NCBI GenBank assembly: GCA_900176545.1
Contig: FWXP01000002.1
Location: forward strand, 62,001 to 126,000
DNA length: 64,000 bases
Direction: 5' to 3'
DNA from: Oscillospiraceae bacterium
GTDB lineage: Bacteria > Bacillota > Clostridia > Saccharofermentanales > Saccharofermentanaceae
Shown: positions 1 to 7,479 of the stretch, one piece after another
Layout: each line of letters begins with the position of its first letter
How positions within the stretch are numbered: position 1 is the first letter of the stretch
Translations under genes and position numbers: made by a program
Notes under the pieces: generated by a model
The model's input: only the letters and a program-made list of their open reading frames with translations
Databases searched by the model: none
Told to the model about the DNA's origin: nothing

Positions 1-11
1 AATGCTACAAT

Positions 12-46
12 AAGGGGCGGCTTTCATGGAAAGCTGTCCTTTATCA
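12..46 (+). terminator. Terminator-like hairpin before the first gene
   Basis: A 14-bp stem (12-25 with 29-42, several G-U pairs, 3-nt loop) is followed by a U-rich but interrupted tract. It most likely ends transcription of a gene lying before the window. The weak U-run makes this moderate. Confidence 0.5.
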
Positions 47-65
47 TTATTCGGAGGTGAACGGG

Positions 66-848
66 GTGCGAAGAGATTATTTCACATGTGTCTTCCTGAC
101 TTGTATCTGTGCGGCACTGTTCTTCGTATGCTTTGCTCCGGTGCATTTCGCATATCAGCTCATAACTCCATGTAAGTTCGGAGTGCTCGAGACCGTATGC
201 TCATGGCTCTATTTTATGGCAGTTCTCCTGGTATTCCCCATCTATGCGGCATACAGGAAGAAGCTCTGGATCACGTTAGGTCTTGCTTCATACGGACTTC
301 TGGCCGTACTTCCCACGTGGATGCTCCCTTCGATCTCAGCTAAGCTTCAGGGTGAGGATGCATCTCTCGGTGCTTCCGTGTGGGGTTTCCTTCTTAAAGG
401 CATATACAGGATGGTCAATGCGCCCTTCGCGGCCATTTCCTCATCCATGGGAGATAAGTTTGCCCTGGGTATATCTACCAAGATACTTCCCGTGGCACTG
501 CTTTCATATATCGGCTTCCAGCTGTTCAGGTTCTATAGGGATGCCTATGTGGCAGAACAGCTCGATCCCGCGTCTGCTATCGACAAGACCGCTAAGGAGA
601 ATTCCGATGCGAACGATCCCAGGAAAGTCAGGGACGCCAGGATCCCCGAGGTCTTGGGAACCGTTATCTCCGCTCCCGCTTCAGCTAAGAAGGCACCCGA
701 TCAGCAGCCTCCCAGGCAGGCAAGGACACCCGAACCTCCCAAGGTAGAGGATGCTACGGTAAGAGTACCGAGAGTGGGAGATATAAATGTCCCGGCAAAG
801 CCCGATACGGATGATACGCAGGTCATACACTTAGGACCGCCCCAGTGA
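66..848 (+). CDS. Small membrane protein with proline-rich cytoplasmic tail, function unknown
   Basis: About 260 residues. Three to four hydrophobic segments lie in the first 155 residues (roughly 6-30, 37-60, 70-90 and 135-155), followed by a charged, proline- and alanine-rich tail of about 100 residues that looks disordered. The GTG at 66 is preferred over the in-frame GTG at 57, because GTG57 is itself part of the GGAGGTG Shine-Dalgarno (53-59), while GTG66 sits 8 nt from GGAGG. I do not recognise the family. It stands alone with a short gap before the PAQR gene, so an operon is possible but not shown. Confidence 0.75.
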   Translation: MRRDYFTCVFLTCICAALFFVCFAPVHFAYQLITPCKFGVLETVCSWLYFMAVLLVFPIYAAYRKKLWITLGLASYGLLAVLPTWMLPSISAKLQGEDASLGASVWGFLLKGIYRMVNAPFAAISSSMGDKFALGISTKILPVALLSYIGFQLFRFYRDAYVAEQLDPASAIDKTAKENSDANDPRKVRDARIPEVLGTVISAPASAKKAPDQQPPRQARTPEPPKVEDATVRVPRVGDINVPAKPDTDDTQVIHLGPPQ

Positions 849-921
849 TAAAGCGTTTGCATTAAGGGCAGGCTCCTTGTAGAATAACGAAAGTCTATAT
901 AAGAACAATAACGGAGTATAT

Positions 922-1725
922 ATGGCAAAGAACAATAAGCACTGGAAGAATTTGATGGCCAGTCCTTCTGACCGCAAGATCGCCAAGGAGGGAAGAGATC
1001 CTCTCGAGGAAGGACTCGAAGGTCTTACCTGGTTCGAGAATCAGAAGCGCGTAGTCAAGAAGAGATGGAACAAGACGAGAGAGACGTTCGGTGAGGAAGT
1101 AGGTAACTCCGTTACATCAGGCGTTCTCATGATGTATATCCTCTTCATGACACCTTTTGCATCGATCCATGCTTATAAGAATGCCCCTGAAGGCATGGGA
1201 GATATCGACAGCTTCTCAGTATCGGCATTTATGGTAACGGCACTTCTGGCTCTTTTATTTACTACCGTATATCACTGCACGAAGCACGGAACACCTCAAA
1301 AGAGGATCTTTGGCAAGCTGGATCACATCATGGTCTACTATTCGATCCTCGGCGTCTATACACCTATCTGCCTCTCGCTCATCGGCGGAGGATTGGGATT
1401 AGGTATCCTCATCGCAGAGCTTTGCCTGGCTATAGCAGGTACGCTCCTCATGGTATTTGCTTATCCTGAGAAGAAGAGCCTCAGCAAGGCAGCGATCTCC
1501 ATCTACGGCATTATGGGCATCCTGGGACTCTTTATCCTGAAGCCCTTGTACCTTGCGGCTACAAAGCCTTCCTTCTGGCTCATCATCGCAGGTGCCGCTA
1601 CTTATCTTCTGGGAACATTCTTCTACTCCGGTAAGAAGTTCAAGTTCTCTCACATGGTATGGCACATCATGGTAGTATTCGCTGCCGTATGTCATGTGCT
1701 CGCTTTTGTTTATTTCCTGAGATAA
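922..1725 (+). CDS. Hemolysin III / PAQR family membrane protein (TrhA-like)
   Basis: A 267-residue protein with a charged N-terminal region of about 55 residues, then seven predicted membrane segments. Family marks are visible: an E-x-x-N-S motif in the first segment (GEEVGNS), a YHC motif after the third, a KLDH motif, and a C-terminal HMVWH...H pair. These acid and histidine residues are the metal-site residues of the PAQR/hemolysin III family. Bacterial members (YqfA/TrhA) are linked to membrane homeostasis rather than to proven lysis. The ATG at 922 follows ACGGAG with normal spacing. A good terminator follows at 1761. Confidence 0.88.
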   Translation: MAKNNKHWKNLMASPSDRKIAKEGRDPLEEGLEGLTWFENQKRVVKKRWNKTRETFGEEVGNSVTSGVLMMYILFMTPFASIHAYKNAPEGMGDIDSFSVSAFMVTALLALLFTTVYHCTKHGTPQKRIFGKLDHIMVYYSILGVYTPICLSLIGGGLGLGILIAELCLAIAGTLLMVFAYPEKKSLSKAAISIYGIMGILGLFILKPLYLAATKPSFWLIIAGAATYLLGTFFYSGKKFKFSHMVWHIMVVFAAVCHVLAFVYFLR

Positions 1726-1760
1726 TTACGACAATTACTGCTCAAAATATAAGTATATTG

Positions 1761-1793
1761 CCCTCGCAGCTGATGAAGATGTGAGGGTTTCTT
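1761..1793 (+). terminator. Rho-independent terminator after hemolysin III gene
   Basis: An 8-bp stem (1761-1768 with 1780-1787, one G-U) is followed by TTTCTT, 35 bp past the stop of the PAQR gene. Confidence 0.7.
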
Positions 1794-1818
1794 GATATTT
1801 AATACTCTTTTAAGGATT

Positions 1819-1853
1819 AGATTAACGATTTTTTAATCTCGAACAAATATAAT
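1819..1853 (+). promoter_or_regulatory. Candidate promoter of the 1.86-kb non-coding RNA
   Basis: A perfect TATAAT lies at 1848-1853. The -35 region is poor, but a 7-bp inverted repeat (AGATTAA 1819-1825 with TTAATCT 1833-1839) covers it and could be a regulator site. The predicted start is about 1860, right at a 16-bp palindrome (1859-1874). Confidence 0.5.
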
Positions 1854-1858
1854 CCTAA

Positions 1859-2193
1859 CGTAGGTTAACCTACGGGGAATAAAGGAAAGATATCTGTACG
1901 AAGCTCTCAGCATGGAAATCAAGAGCACAGGGCAGACCGCAAGTCGGCATATAGCCCGAGATCGCAGCAGTTATCTTTGCATATGGTCAAAGATAACTCC
2001 TGCACCTTTTAAATGACACAGTAAACGTTGTGACGGCACCGGCGATCTCAACTATCTACTACCCCAAAGGCTGATGCTGTCACAACTTTATTGAGTGTCT
2101 GAAGGAAGCACTCATAATACAGCCGAACCAATTCCTTTTCATAACTTCTTTTTTATAAAACGGTTGCCCGAATCATTCGGACAACCGTTTTAT
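1859..2193 (+). ncRNA. Candidate structured non-coding RNA with pseudoknot, family not assigned
   Basis: This fills the 536-bp gene-free interval. A TATAAT sits just upstream and a terminator ends it, with no convincing reading frame between. Pairings I can trace: closing helix 1881-1887/2132-2138; 1894-1898/2118-2122; hairpin 1903-1907/1922-1926; GGGC 1930-1933/GCCC 1954-1957 enclosing 1935-1937/1943-1945; a 10-bp hairpin 1970-1979/1988-1997; a 12-bp helix 2027-2038/2075-2086; and 2092-2097/2109-2114. An 8-bp helix 1958-1965/2042-2049 ends inside the loop of the 12-bp helix, making an H-type pseudoknot. It lacks the marks of tmRNA, RNase P or SRP RNA. The raiA RNA class of Clostridia is one candidate, but I cannot confirm it. 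Confidence 0.6.
2155..2193. terminator. Bidirectional terminator at the end of the candidate ncRNA
   Basis: Long near-perfect inverted repeat (2155-2173 with 2175-2193, one mismatch) with A-tract on the left and T-tract on the right, so it can act on both strands. It ends the + strand RNA and may back up the oad terminator. Confidence 0.75.
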
Positions 2194-2207
2194 AATGCTC
2201 GCAATAT

Positions 2208-2237
2208 AAAAGGCTGACCAGTAAGGATCAGCCTTTT
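2208..2237 (-). terminator. Rho-independent terminator of the oad operon
   Basis: A 10-bp perfect stem (2208-2217 with 2228-2237). Read on the minus strand it runs GGCTGA...TCAGCC then TTTT, 25 bp past the oadB stop. Confidence 0.8.
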
Positions 2238-2261
2238 GAGGTTTATCACCATGCAGTACTC

Positions 2262-3455
2262 TTAACCGAAGATGGAGAGGAGTACGCCTGCTGCTACTGC
2301 GGAACCGATAACGCCTGCGACGTTGGGACCCATAGCGTGCATGAGAAGGTAGTTGGAAGGATTAGCCTTCTGGCCTTCAGTGTTAGCAACACGTGCTGCC
2401 ATGGGAACTGCGGATACGCCTGCCGCACCGATAAGGGGATTGATCTTACCGCCTGAGAGCTTATACATGATAAGTCCGATAAGAAGTCCGCCTACTGTTG
2501 CGAATGTGAATGCTGCAAGACCGAGTGCGATGATGCCTAAAGTCTTGATGCTCAGGAATGTAGTACCGATAGCCGTAGCACCTACGGATGTACCGAGGAA
2601 GATGGTTACGATATTACACATCGCGTTCTGAGCAGTATCTGAAAGCCTGTCCGTAACGCCGCACTCCCTGAAGAGGTTACCGAGCATCAGGCAACCGAGG
2701 AGAGGAGCGACCGTAGGAAGGATCAATACGCATACGACCGTAACGATGATAGGGAAGCAGATCTTCTCTACCTTGGATACGGGACGAGCCTGCTCCATCT
2801 TGACCTTACGCATCTTCTCTGTGGTCATGACCTTCATTACCTTGGGCTGGATGAGCGGGATAAGAGCCATGTAGGAATAAGCCGCTACAGCGATAGGTCC
2901 TAAGAGGTGAGGAGCGAGCTTTGATGTAAGGTAGATAGCCGTAGGGCCGTCAGCACCGCCGATGATACCGATGGATGCTGCCTCGACTCCGTTGAAGCCG
3001 AGAAGGCATGCTACTACGAATGCAAATGAGATACCGAACTGAGCGCCGGCACCCATGAAGAAGCTTGAAGGTCTTGAGATCAGGGGACCGAAGTCTGTCA
3101 TCGCACCTACTGCCATGAATATAAGGCAGGGGAAGATGTCCAGCTTGACGCCCAGATACAGGAAATCGAAGAGGCCGGGCTCGATGTGACGACCCAACTC
3201 ATCTACGTAGTTGCCGCCTATGGCGGCCCAGTTGATCTCGCCTTCGAACCATTCGGGGTGGAAGACTCCGCCGCCGGGCCAGGGGAGATTAGTAAGGAGC
3301 ATTCCGAATGCGATCGGAAGAAGGAGGAGCGGTTCGAACTTCTTATGGATGGCGAAGTACAGGAGAACGAATGATACGATGATCATTGCGCCCTGCTGCC
3401 AGGTCATGGTAGCAAATCCCGAACCGTTCCAGAGGTCTATTAAAACATCTAACAT
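2262..3455 (-). CDS. Na+-pumping decarboxylase, beta subunit (OadB)
   Basis: A 397-residue, highly hydrophobic protein, slightly shorter than typical OadB. It shows the beta-subunit marks GGADGPTAIY near the middle and a C-terminal NPSNYLLMHAMGPNVAG block, which contribute to the Na+ channel and the carboxybiotin-decarboxylation site. It sits in the membrane and couples release of CO2 from carboxybiotin to Na+ export. It is the last gene of the operon after alpha, gamma and biotin carrier, 15 bp after the carrier gene. Methylmalonyl-CoA and glutaconyl-CoA decarboxylases use the same beta subunit. The oxaloacetate assignment rests on the alpha subunit. Confidence 0.93.
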   Translation of the reverse strand: MLDVLIDLWNGSGFATMTWQQGAMIIVSFVLLYFAIHKKFEPLLLLPIAFGMLLTNLPWPGGGVFHPEWFEGEINWAAIGGNYVDELGRHIEPGLFDFLYLGVKLDIFPCLIFMAVGAMTDFGPLISRPSSFFMGAGAQFGISFAFVVACLLGFNGVEAASIGIIGGADGPTAIYLTSKLAPHLLGPIAVAAYSYMALIPLIQPKVMKVMTTEKMRKVKMEQARPVSKVEKICFPIIVTVVCVLILPTVAPLLGCLMLGNLFRECGVTDRLSDTAQNAMCNIVTIFLGTSVGATAIGTTFLSIKTLGIIALGLAAFTFATVGGLLIGLIMYKLSGGKINPLIGAAGVSAVPMAARVANTEGQKANPSNYLLMHAMGPNVAGVIGSAVAAGVLLSIFG

Positions 3456-3470
3456 GTCGGGCAGACCTCC

Positions 3471-3866
3471 TTAAGAGATTGTGATGATAGCATCGCCCGT
3501 ATCGACTGTAGAGCCTTTGGCTGCGATGATCTGTGCAACGGAACCTGTCTTGCTGGCGAAGATCTCATTTTCCATCTTCATGGCCTCGAGGATAGCGACA
3601 AGATCGCCCTCCTTGACCTGCTGACCGACTGTGACCTTGATATCAAGGATAGTTCCGGGCATGGGGGAAGAAACGGGTGTAGAGCCTGCCTGAACTGCAA
3701 CGGCAGGAGCGGCAGCGGGTGCGGGAGCAGCTGCGGGAGCGGCAACGGCAGGGGCTGCTGCGGGAGCGGGAGCAGCTACTACGTCAGTAGTCCTGACGAG
3801 ATTAGCCTTACCCTTCTCTACCTCGACTTCGTAGACTTTATTATTGATAGTTACGTTATATTTCAT
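3471..3866 (-). CDS. Biotin carboxyl carrier subunit of the Na+-pumping decarboxylase
   Basis: A 131-residue protein: a short N-terminal segment, an Ala/Pro-rich flexible linker at about 30-60, then a biotinyl domain with the EAMKMEN motif. Lys97 is the biotin attachment site. It carries CO2 from the alpha subunit to OadB. In classical OadA this domain is fused to the C-terminus of alpha. Here it is a separate gene, as in several Firmicute and methylmalonyl-CoA systems. Clear GGAG ribosome-binding site. Confidence 0.93.
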   Translation of the reverse strand: MKYNVTINNKVYEVEVEKGKANLVRTTDVVAAPAPAAAPAVAAPAAAPAPAAAPAVAVQAGSTPVSSPMPGTILDIKVTVGQQVKEGDLVAILEAMKMENEIFASKTGSVAQIIAAKGSTVDTGDAIITIS

Positions 3867-3881
3867 GATGTATTCTCTCCT

Positions 3882-4241
3882 TTATTTCTCTTCAACGAGC
3901 GTAATGGACTTGAAGATCAGTTCGGACAGCGGGATGCCCGTATTGTCACTTACGATAGCCATGATCATGGCAGCTGTCTTCTCGTCGCAGCCCTTGAGCT
4001 TGAGCGTACCGGAGGAGAACTCTTCTTCGGCAGCAGCGGCAACCGCGGGAGCGGGAGCAGCCGCAGGCTCAGCCTTGGGAGCTTCCTTCTTGGAGGAAGC
4101 GGTGCTCGAGAATATCTTTCCCGACAGGGATATAAGAACGAACATGATAAAGAGAACACCGAAGACTACGAGGATAACGGTAAAAGCATCCAGGAATGCT
4201 TCGGACATGGGGAGCACATCGTTACCGAGAACAATGTTCAT
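3882..4241 (-). CDS. Na+-pumping decarboxylase, gamma subunit (OadG)
   Basis: About 119 residues: one N-terminal membrane segment (about 12-38), an Ala/Pro/Glu linker, and a small C-terminal domain. The size and layout fit OadG, which anchors and assembles the complex. ATG at 4241 is chosen over the in-frame TTG at 4250: it lies 10 nt after AAGGAGG, and the TTG is one base from it. The gene starts 5 nt after the oadA stop, so translational coupling is likely. The C-terminal domain is longer than in some OadG proteins, and its role is unknown. Confidence 0.85.
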   Translation of the reverse strand: MNIVLGNDVLPMSEAFLDAFTVILVVFGVLFIMFVLISLSGKIFSSTASSKKEAPKAEPAAAPAPAVAAAAEEEFSSGTLKLKGCDEKTAAMIMAIVSDNTGIPLSELIFKSITLVEEK

Positions 4242-4246
4242 GTGCG

Positions 4247-5626
4247 TCAATCCTCCTTCTTCTCGATCGTGTAGTTGACTGTATTGGATTCCTTCTCTTC
4301 ACGTGCCTGGAAGAACTTCTCGGCTACCTGAGGGAAGGAGATGTAGGAGAGTACATCCTCGTCACATCTTGCCTTGTCGCCAAGCTCTGCCTTTGTCTTC
4401 TCGAAAGCGGGCTCGAGAGTATCTGCGAATCTGCATGTAACGATCTCTTCGGGCTTCCAGCACTTAGCTACGAGTTCCTGATTGACCTCTCCGGGAGCAC
4501 GTCCGTACTCACCGCGAAGGAAAGCCTTTGTATCCTTTGTGATCTGCTTGTACTTACCGAACAGTACGTTGTTTACTGCCTGTGTACCTACGAGCTGGGA
4601 CATGGGAGTAACAAGGGGAGGATAGCCCAGATCCTTACGAACGTTGGGGATCTCGGCGAGAGCTTCCTCGAACTTATCTGCGGCCTTCATGTCGGTCATC
4701 TGCTTGAGCATGTTGGAGTACATACCGCCCGGGAGCTGATAATCGAGGATATCTGTACGGATACCCATGGACTTGGGATTAAGAAGGCCTTCCTTTATGA
4801 ACCTGTCCTTGATGGGAGCGAAATGATCCGCGATCTTCTTGAGTGCTGCGGAATCAAGGTCCGTTGTGTGACCGAGCTGCTCGAGAGCATACTTCATTGA
4901 CTCGGTACAAGGCTGTGAAGTACCGCCGGACATAGGTGAGATAGCGGTATCGATACCGTCTACTCCTGCCTCTACTGCCTTGAGATATGTAATAGGGCCG
5001 AGGCCGGTGGTGTGGTGTGTGTGGATGAAGATAGGTACCTTAACGGATTCCTTAAGAGCCTTTATAAGATCGTAAGCTTCCTGAGGTCCGCAGATACCTG
5101 CCATATCCTTTATACAGATGGAATGAACCCCCATAGCCTCGAGTTCCTTACCCATCTCTACGTACTTTTCAACTGTGTGAACGGGGCTCGTCGTATAGCA
5201 GATACAGCCCTGAGCGTGCTTGCCGCTCTTTATGGTCTCGTCTACTGCTACCTCGATGTTCCTGAAATCGTTAAGCGCATCGAATATCCTGAAGATATCC
5301 ATTCCGTTCTCGGCGGACTTTCTGACGAAGAGCCTTACTACATCGTCGGGATAATGCTTGTAGCCGAGGATATTCTGGCCTCGGAGGAGCATCTGAAGGG
5401 GAGTCTTCTTGCAGATCGCCTTGATCTTGCGAAGCCTTTCCCAGGGATCCTCGTCGAGGAATCGGAGGCAGGAATCGAATGTCGCTCCTCCCCAGCACTC
5501 TATCGAGTGATAGCCTGCGTTGTCCATCGTTTCGAGAATGCTTTCAAAATCTGAGAACGGCATACGGGTAGCGATCAGTGATTGCTGTGCATCACGTACG
5601 GCCGTCTCTGTGAACTTAACTTTCAT
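4247..5626 (-). CDS. Oxaloacetate decarboxylase alpha subunit, carboxyltransferase domain (OadA)
   Basis: About 459 residues of the HMGL-like TIM barrel plus conserved carboxylase region, the transcarboxylase that moves CO2 from oxaloacetate (or in reverse, pyruvate carboxylase) to biotin. Visible marks: RDAQQSL near the start, GGATFD, RGQN, IKDMAG (the catalytic Lys of the family) and HTHHTTG (metal-binding His-x-His). The usual C-terminal biotin domain is absent and is supplied by the gene at 3471. ATG 5626 is preferred over GTG 5635, since AAGGAG lies 10 nt before the ATG but next to the GTG. PycB of two-subunit pyruvate carboxylase is very similar, and oadB/oadG next to it decide the call. 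Confidence 0.92.
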   Translation of the reverse strand: MKVKFTETAVRDAQQSLIATRMPFSDFESILETMDNAGYHSIECWGGATFDSCLRFLDEDPWERLRKIKAICKKTPLQMLLRGQNILGYKHYPDDVVRLFVRKSAENGMDIFRIFDALNDFRNIEVAVDETIKSGKHAQGCICYTTSPVHTVEKYVEMGKELEAMGVHSICIKDMAGICGPQEAYDLIKALKESVKVPIFIHTHHTTGLGPITYLKAVEAGVDGIDTAISPMSGGTSQPCTESMKYALEQLGHTTDLDSAALKKIADHFAPIKDRFIKEGLLNPKSMGIRTDILDYQLPGGMYSNMLKQMTDMKAADKFEEALAEIPNVRKDLGYPPLVTPMSQLVGTQAVNNVLFGKYKQITKDTKAFLRGEYGRAPGEVNQELVAKCWKPEEIVTCRFADTLEPAFEKTKAELGDKARCDEDVLSYISFPQVAEKFFQAREEKESNTVNYTIEKKED

Positions 5627-5721
5627 AAAAGTCACACTCCTTACGTATTATTTATACTGCACAAATAAACCCATAAGTAAGTATACGATTTTGGATGCTT
5701 TAATGGAATAGAAAATATTTA

Positions 5722-6210
5722 TTATTTAGTTTCAAAAGTAGAGAAACAGGAACGAAGTTCGGCCAGAAGCTCTTCGGCCTTTATGATCTCCAGTTCGTCG
5801 GAGGGGTCAAAGTCACCGTAATAGACCATCATGGGAAGATCCTTCTTTGTCATTATGAGCTTGCAGGGACGTCCGTTACGCTTAGGATTGCCCTTGGAAT
5901 AGGAGTTCATGTCATCTATGAGTATCGTGACGGCTTCCTTGAGACGATCGTCCTCGAGGGTGGAAGAGATATCGAAGCAGAGCTTCTTTGCTTCCTTTAC
6001 CGTCATGGAGGAGAGCTTCTCCTGAAGCTCGGGCTTGTCGTAGAAGTAGTCCAGGACGGGGCGCACCTCCCTGTCTATGCATTCCACGAAGACAGAAGTC
6101 TTCTGTCTGAGGATATAAAGGCTGCTGTCCCCGGTAATGTAACCTGCGGCGGTATCCTCCTCCAGGTCGGATATCATGTCTTTGTAGTCGATACAGGGAA
6201 ACTTTTCCAT
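5722..6210 (-). CDS. Conserved cytoplasmic protein of unknown function
   Basis: About 162 residues, acidic, no signal peptide and no membrane segment. The ATG at 6210 has AGAGG 6 nt upstream on the minus strand. The frame remains open for another 69 codons upstream, but that stretch is Cys- and Lys-rich, unlike a real protein, and overlaps the rpsL promoter. It is divergent from rpsL and lies 95 bp upstream of oadA on the same strand. I see no terminator between them, so read-through into oad is possible. Not recognised, and no motif seen. Confidence 0.7.
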   Translation of the reverse strand: MEKFPCIDYKDMISDLEEDTAAGYITGDSSLYILRQKTSVFVECIDREVRPVLDYFYDKPELQEKLSSMTVKEAKKLCFDISSTLEDDRLKEAVTILIDDMNSYSKGNPKRNGRPCKLIMTKKDLPMMVYYGDFDPSDELEIIKAEELLAELRSCFSTFETK

Positions 6211-6291
6211 AAATACCTCTCTTCGGGAAGTGCATTTCGTGCGCGAAATGCCGTATTTGCGAAATATTATATAACAAAAGCAACTTTCTTG

Positions 6292-6321
6292 TTTACATTT
6301 TCGGGGATGCGGTGCTATACT
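6292..6321 (+). promoter_or_regulatory. Promoter of the rpsL-rpsG-fusA operon
   Basis: TTTACA (6292-6297), an 18-bp spacer and TATACT (6316-6321), a strong sigma-A-like promoter. Predicted start about 6328, leaving a leader of about 70 nt before rpsL. Confidence 0.75.
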
Positions 6322-6329
6322 TAATTGCT

Positions 6330-6368
6330 CGCAGGGGGAAGTCTGCGCTTTTTTGCATGCTTTTCCCT
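6330..6368 (+). promoter_or_regulatory. Attenuator-like leader hairpin of rpsL
   Basis: CGCAG (6330-6334) pairs with CTGCG (6343-6347) and is followed by C and six Ts, like a small terminator just after the promoter. An alternative helix, 6333-6341 with 6360-6368 (two G-U), would break it. This suggests mutually exclusive folds in the leader, but the terminator stem is short. Confidence 0.4.
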
Positions 6369-6399
6369 CGTGAATAAATCTTAGAAAGGAGATGTATTG

Positions 6400-6828
6400 A
6401 TGCCTACGTTCAATCAATTAGTCAAGTCCGGCAGACATGACAAGACTTGGAAGTCCAACTCACCTGCGCTGCAGTTCGGCCTTAACACGATTCACAAGAA
6501 GGAAACAGACGTTTTCTCTCCCCAGAAGCGTGGTGTTTGCACAGTCGTTAAGACAACAACACCTAAGAAGCCTAACTCAGCTCTTCGTAAGGTTGCCAGA
6601 GTACGTCTTACCAACGGATATGAAGTAACAGCTTATATCCCCGGTATCGGCCACAACTTGCAGGAGCACTCTGTTGTTCTCATCAGAGGCGGACGTGTTA
6701 AGGATCTTCCCGGTGTACGTTACCACATCATCAGAGGAACTCTTGATACAGCAGGTGTTGCTAACCGTATGCAGGCTCGTTCCAAGTACGGTGCAAAGAA
6801 GCCTAAGGCTGCTAAGGTAAAGAAGTAA
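6400..6828 (+). CDS. rpsL: 30S ribosomal protein S12
   Basis: 142 residues, full length for a Gram-positive S12. The decoding-centre segment [15 protein letters not shown] is intact, including the Lys (K42 in E. coli numbering) whose change gives streptomycin resistance, and the later [13 protein letters not shown] loop is also intact. ATG 6400 follows AAAGGAG with 9 nt spacing. The in-frame TTG at 6397 is not needed. First gene of the str operon. Confidence 0.98.
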   Translation: MPTFNQLVKSGRHDKTWKSNSPALQFGLNTIHKKETDVFSPQKRGVCTVVKTTTPKKPNSALRKVARVRLTNGYEVTAYIPGIGHNLQEHSVVLIRGGRVKDLPGVRYHIIRGTLDTAGVANRMQARSKYGAKKPKAAKVKK

Positions 6829-6986
6829 TCCTATCTTAAAGTAGGATTGGACAGAATAGTGATCAGTACATTGTTCATATAAGGGACTTTGCCTACTGAC
6901 GCACAACACGTGTCCAAAGACAAAAAACTGAAACGTGAGTACCTATGGTTTCAGAAATCTGATAATCATGTAAGGAGGGAAGTACA

Positions 6987-7457
6987 GTGCCAAGAAAGGG
7001 CAATATCCCAGTAAGACAAGTTCTCCCCGATCCTTTGTATAACGATGTTAGAGTAAGTAAGCTCATCAACAACGTTATGTTGGACGGTAAGAAGGGACTT
7101 GCACAGAGAATCTGCTACGACGCTTTTGATATCATCAAGGAGCGTACGGGCGAAGAGCCTATCGAAGTATTCAACAAGGCTCTTGAGAATGTAATGCCTT
7201 TGCTTGAGTGTAAGGCTAGACGTGTCGGCGGTGCCAACTATCAGGTACCTCTCGAGGTAAGACCCGAGAGACGTCAGACACTCGGTCTTCGCTGGATCGT
7301 TGCATATGCACGTCAGAGAAGTGAGCGCACAATGTGTGAGCGTCTCGCTAACGAGCTCATCGATGCTATGAACGGTACAGGCGGTGCATTCAAGAAGAAG
7401 GAAGACATGCACAAGATGGCTGATGCTAACAGAGCATTCGCACATTACAAATGGTAA
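6987..7457 (+). CDS. rpsG: 30S ribosomal protein S7
   Basis: 156 residues, standard length, beginning MPRKG as in the family. It binds the 3' domain of 16S rRNA and nucleates assembly of the small-subunit head. The start is GTG at 6987, with AAGGAGG 7-8 nt upstream, and no ATG fits. It lies 158 bp after rpsL, a wider gap than usual in this operon, and 22 bp before fusA. Confidence 0.98.
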   Translation: MPRKGNIPVRQVLPDPLYNDVRVSKLINNVMLDGKKGLAQRICYDAFDIIKERTGEEPIEVFNKALENVMPLLECKARRVGGANYQVPLEVRPERRQTLGLRWIVAYARQRSERTMCERLANELIDAMNGTGGAFKKKEDMHKMADANRAFAHYKW

Positions 7458-7479
7458 ACACTAAAGGAGCATTGAAACG

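Noticed and set aside
57-65. GTG at 57 as start of the first gene
   Set aside because: It overlaps the GGAGGTG ribosome-binding site. GTG 66 has proper spacing.
1859-2193. tmRNA, RNase P RNA or SRP RNA
   Set aside because: No tRNA-like ends or tag frame, no GAGGAAAGTCC core of RNase P and no SRP Alu/S-domain motif.
6211-6417. Long upstream extension of the minus-strand gene at 5722-6210
   Set aside because: It would overlap the rpsL promoter and has unlikely composition. ATG 6210 has a proper ribosome-binding site.
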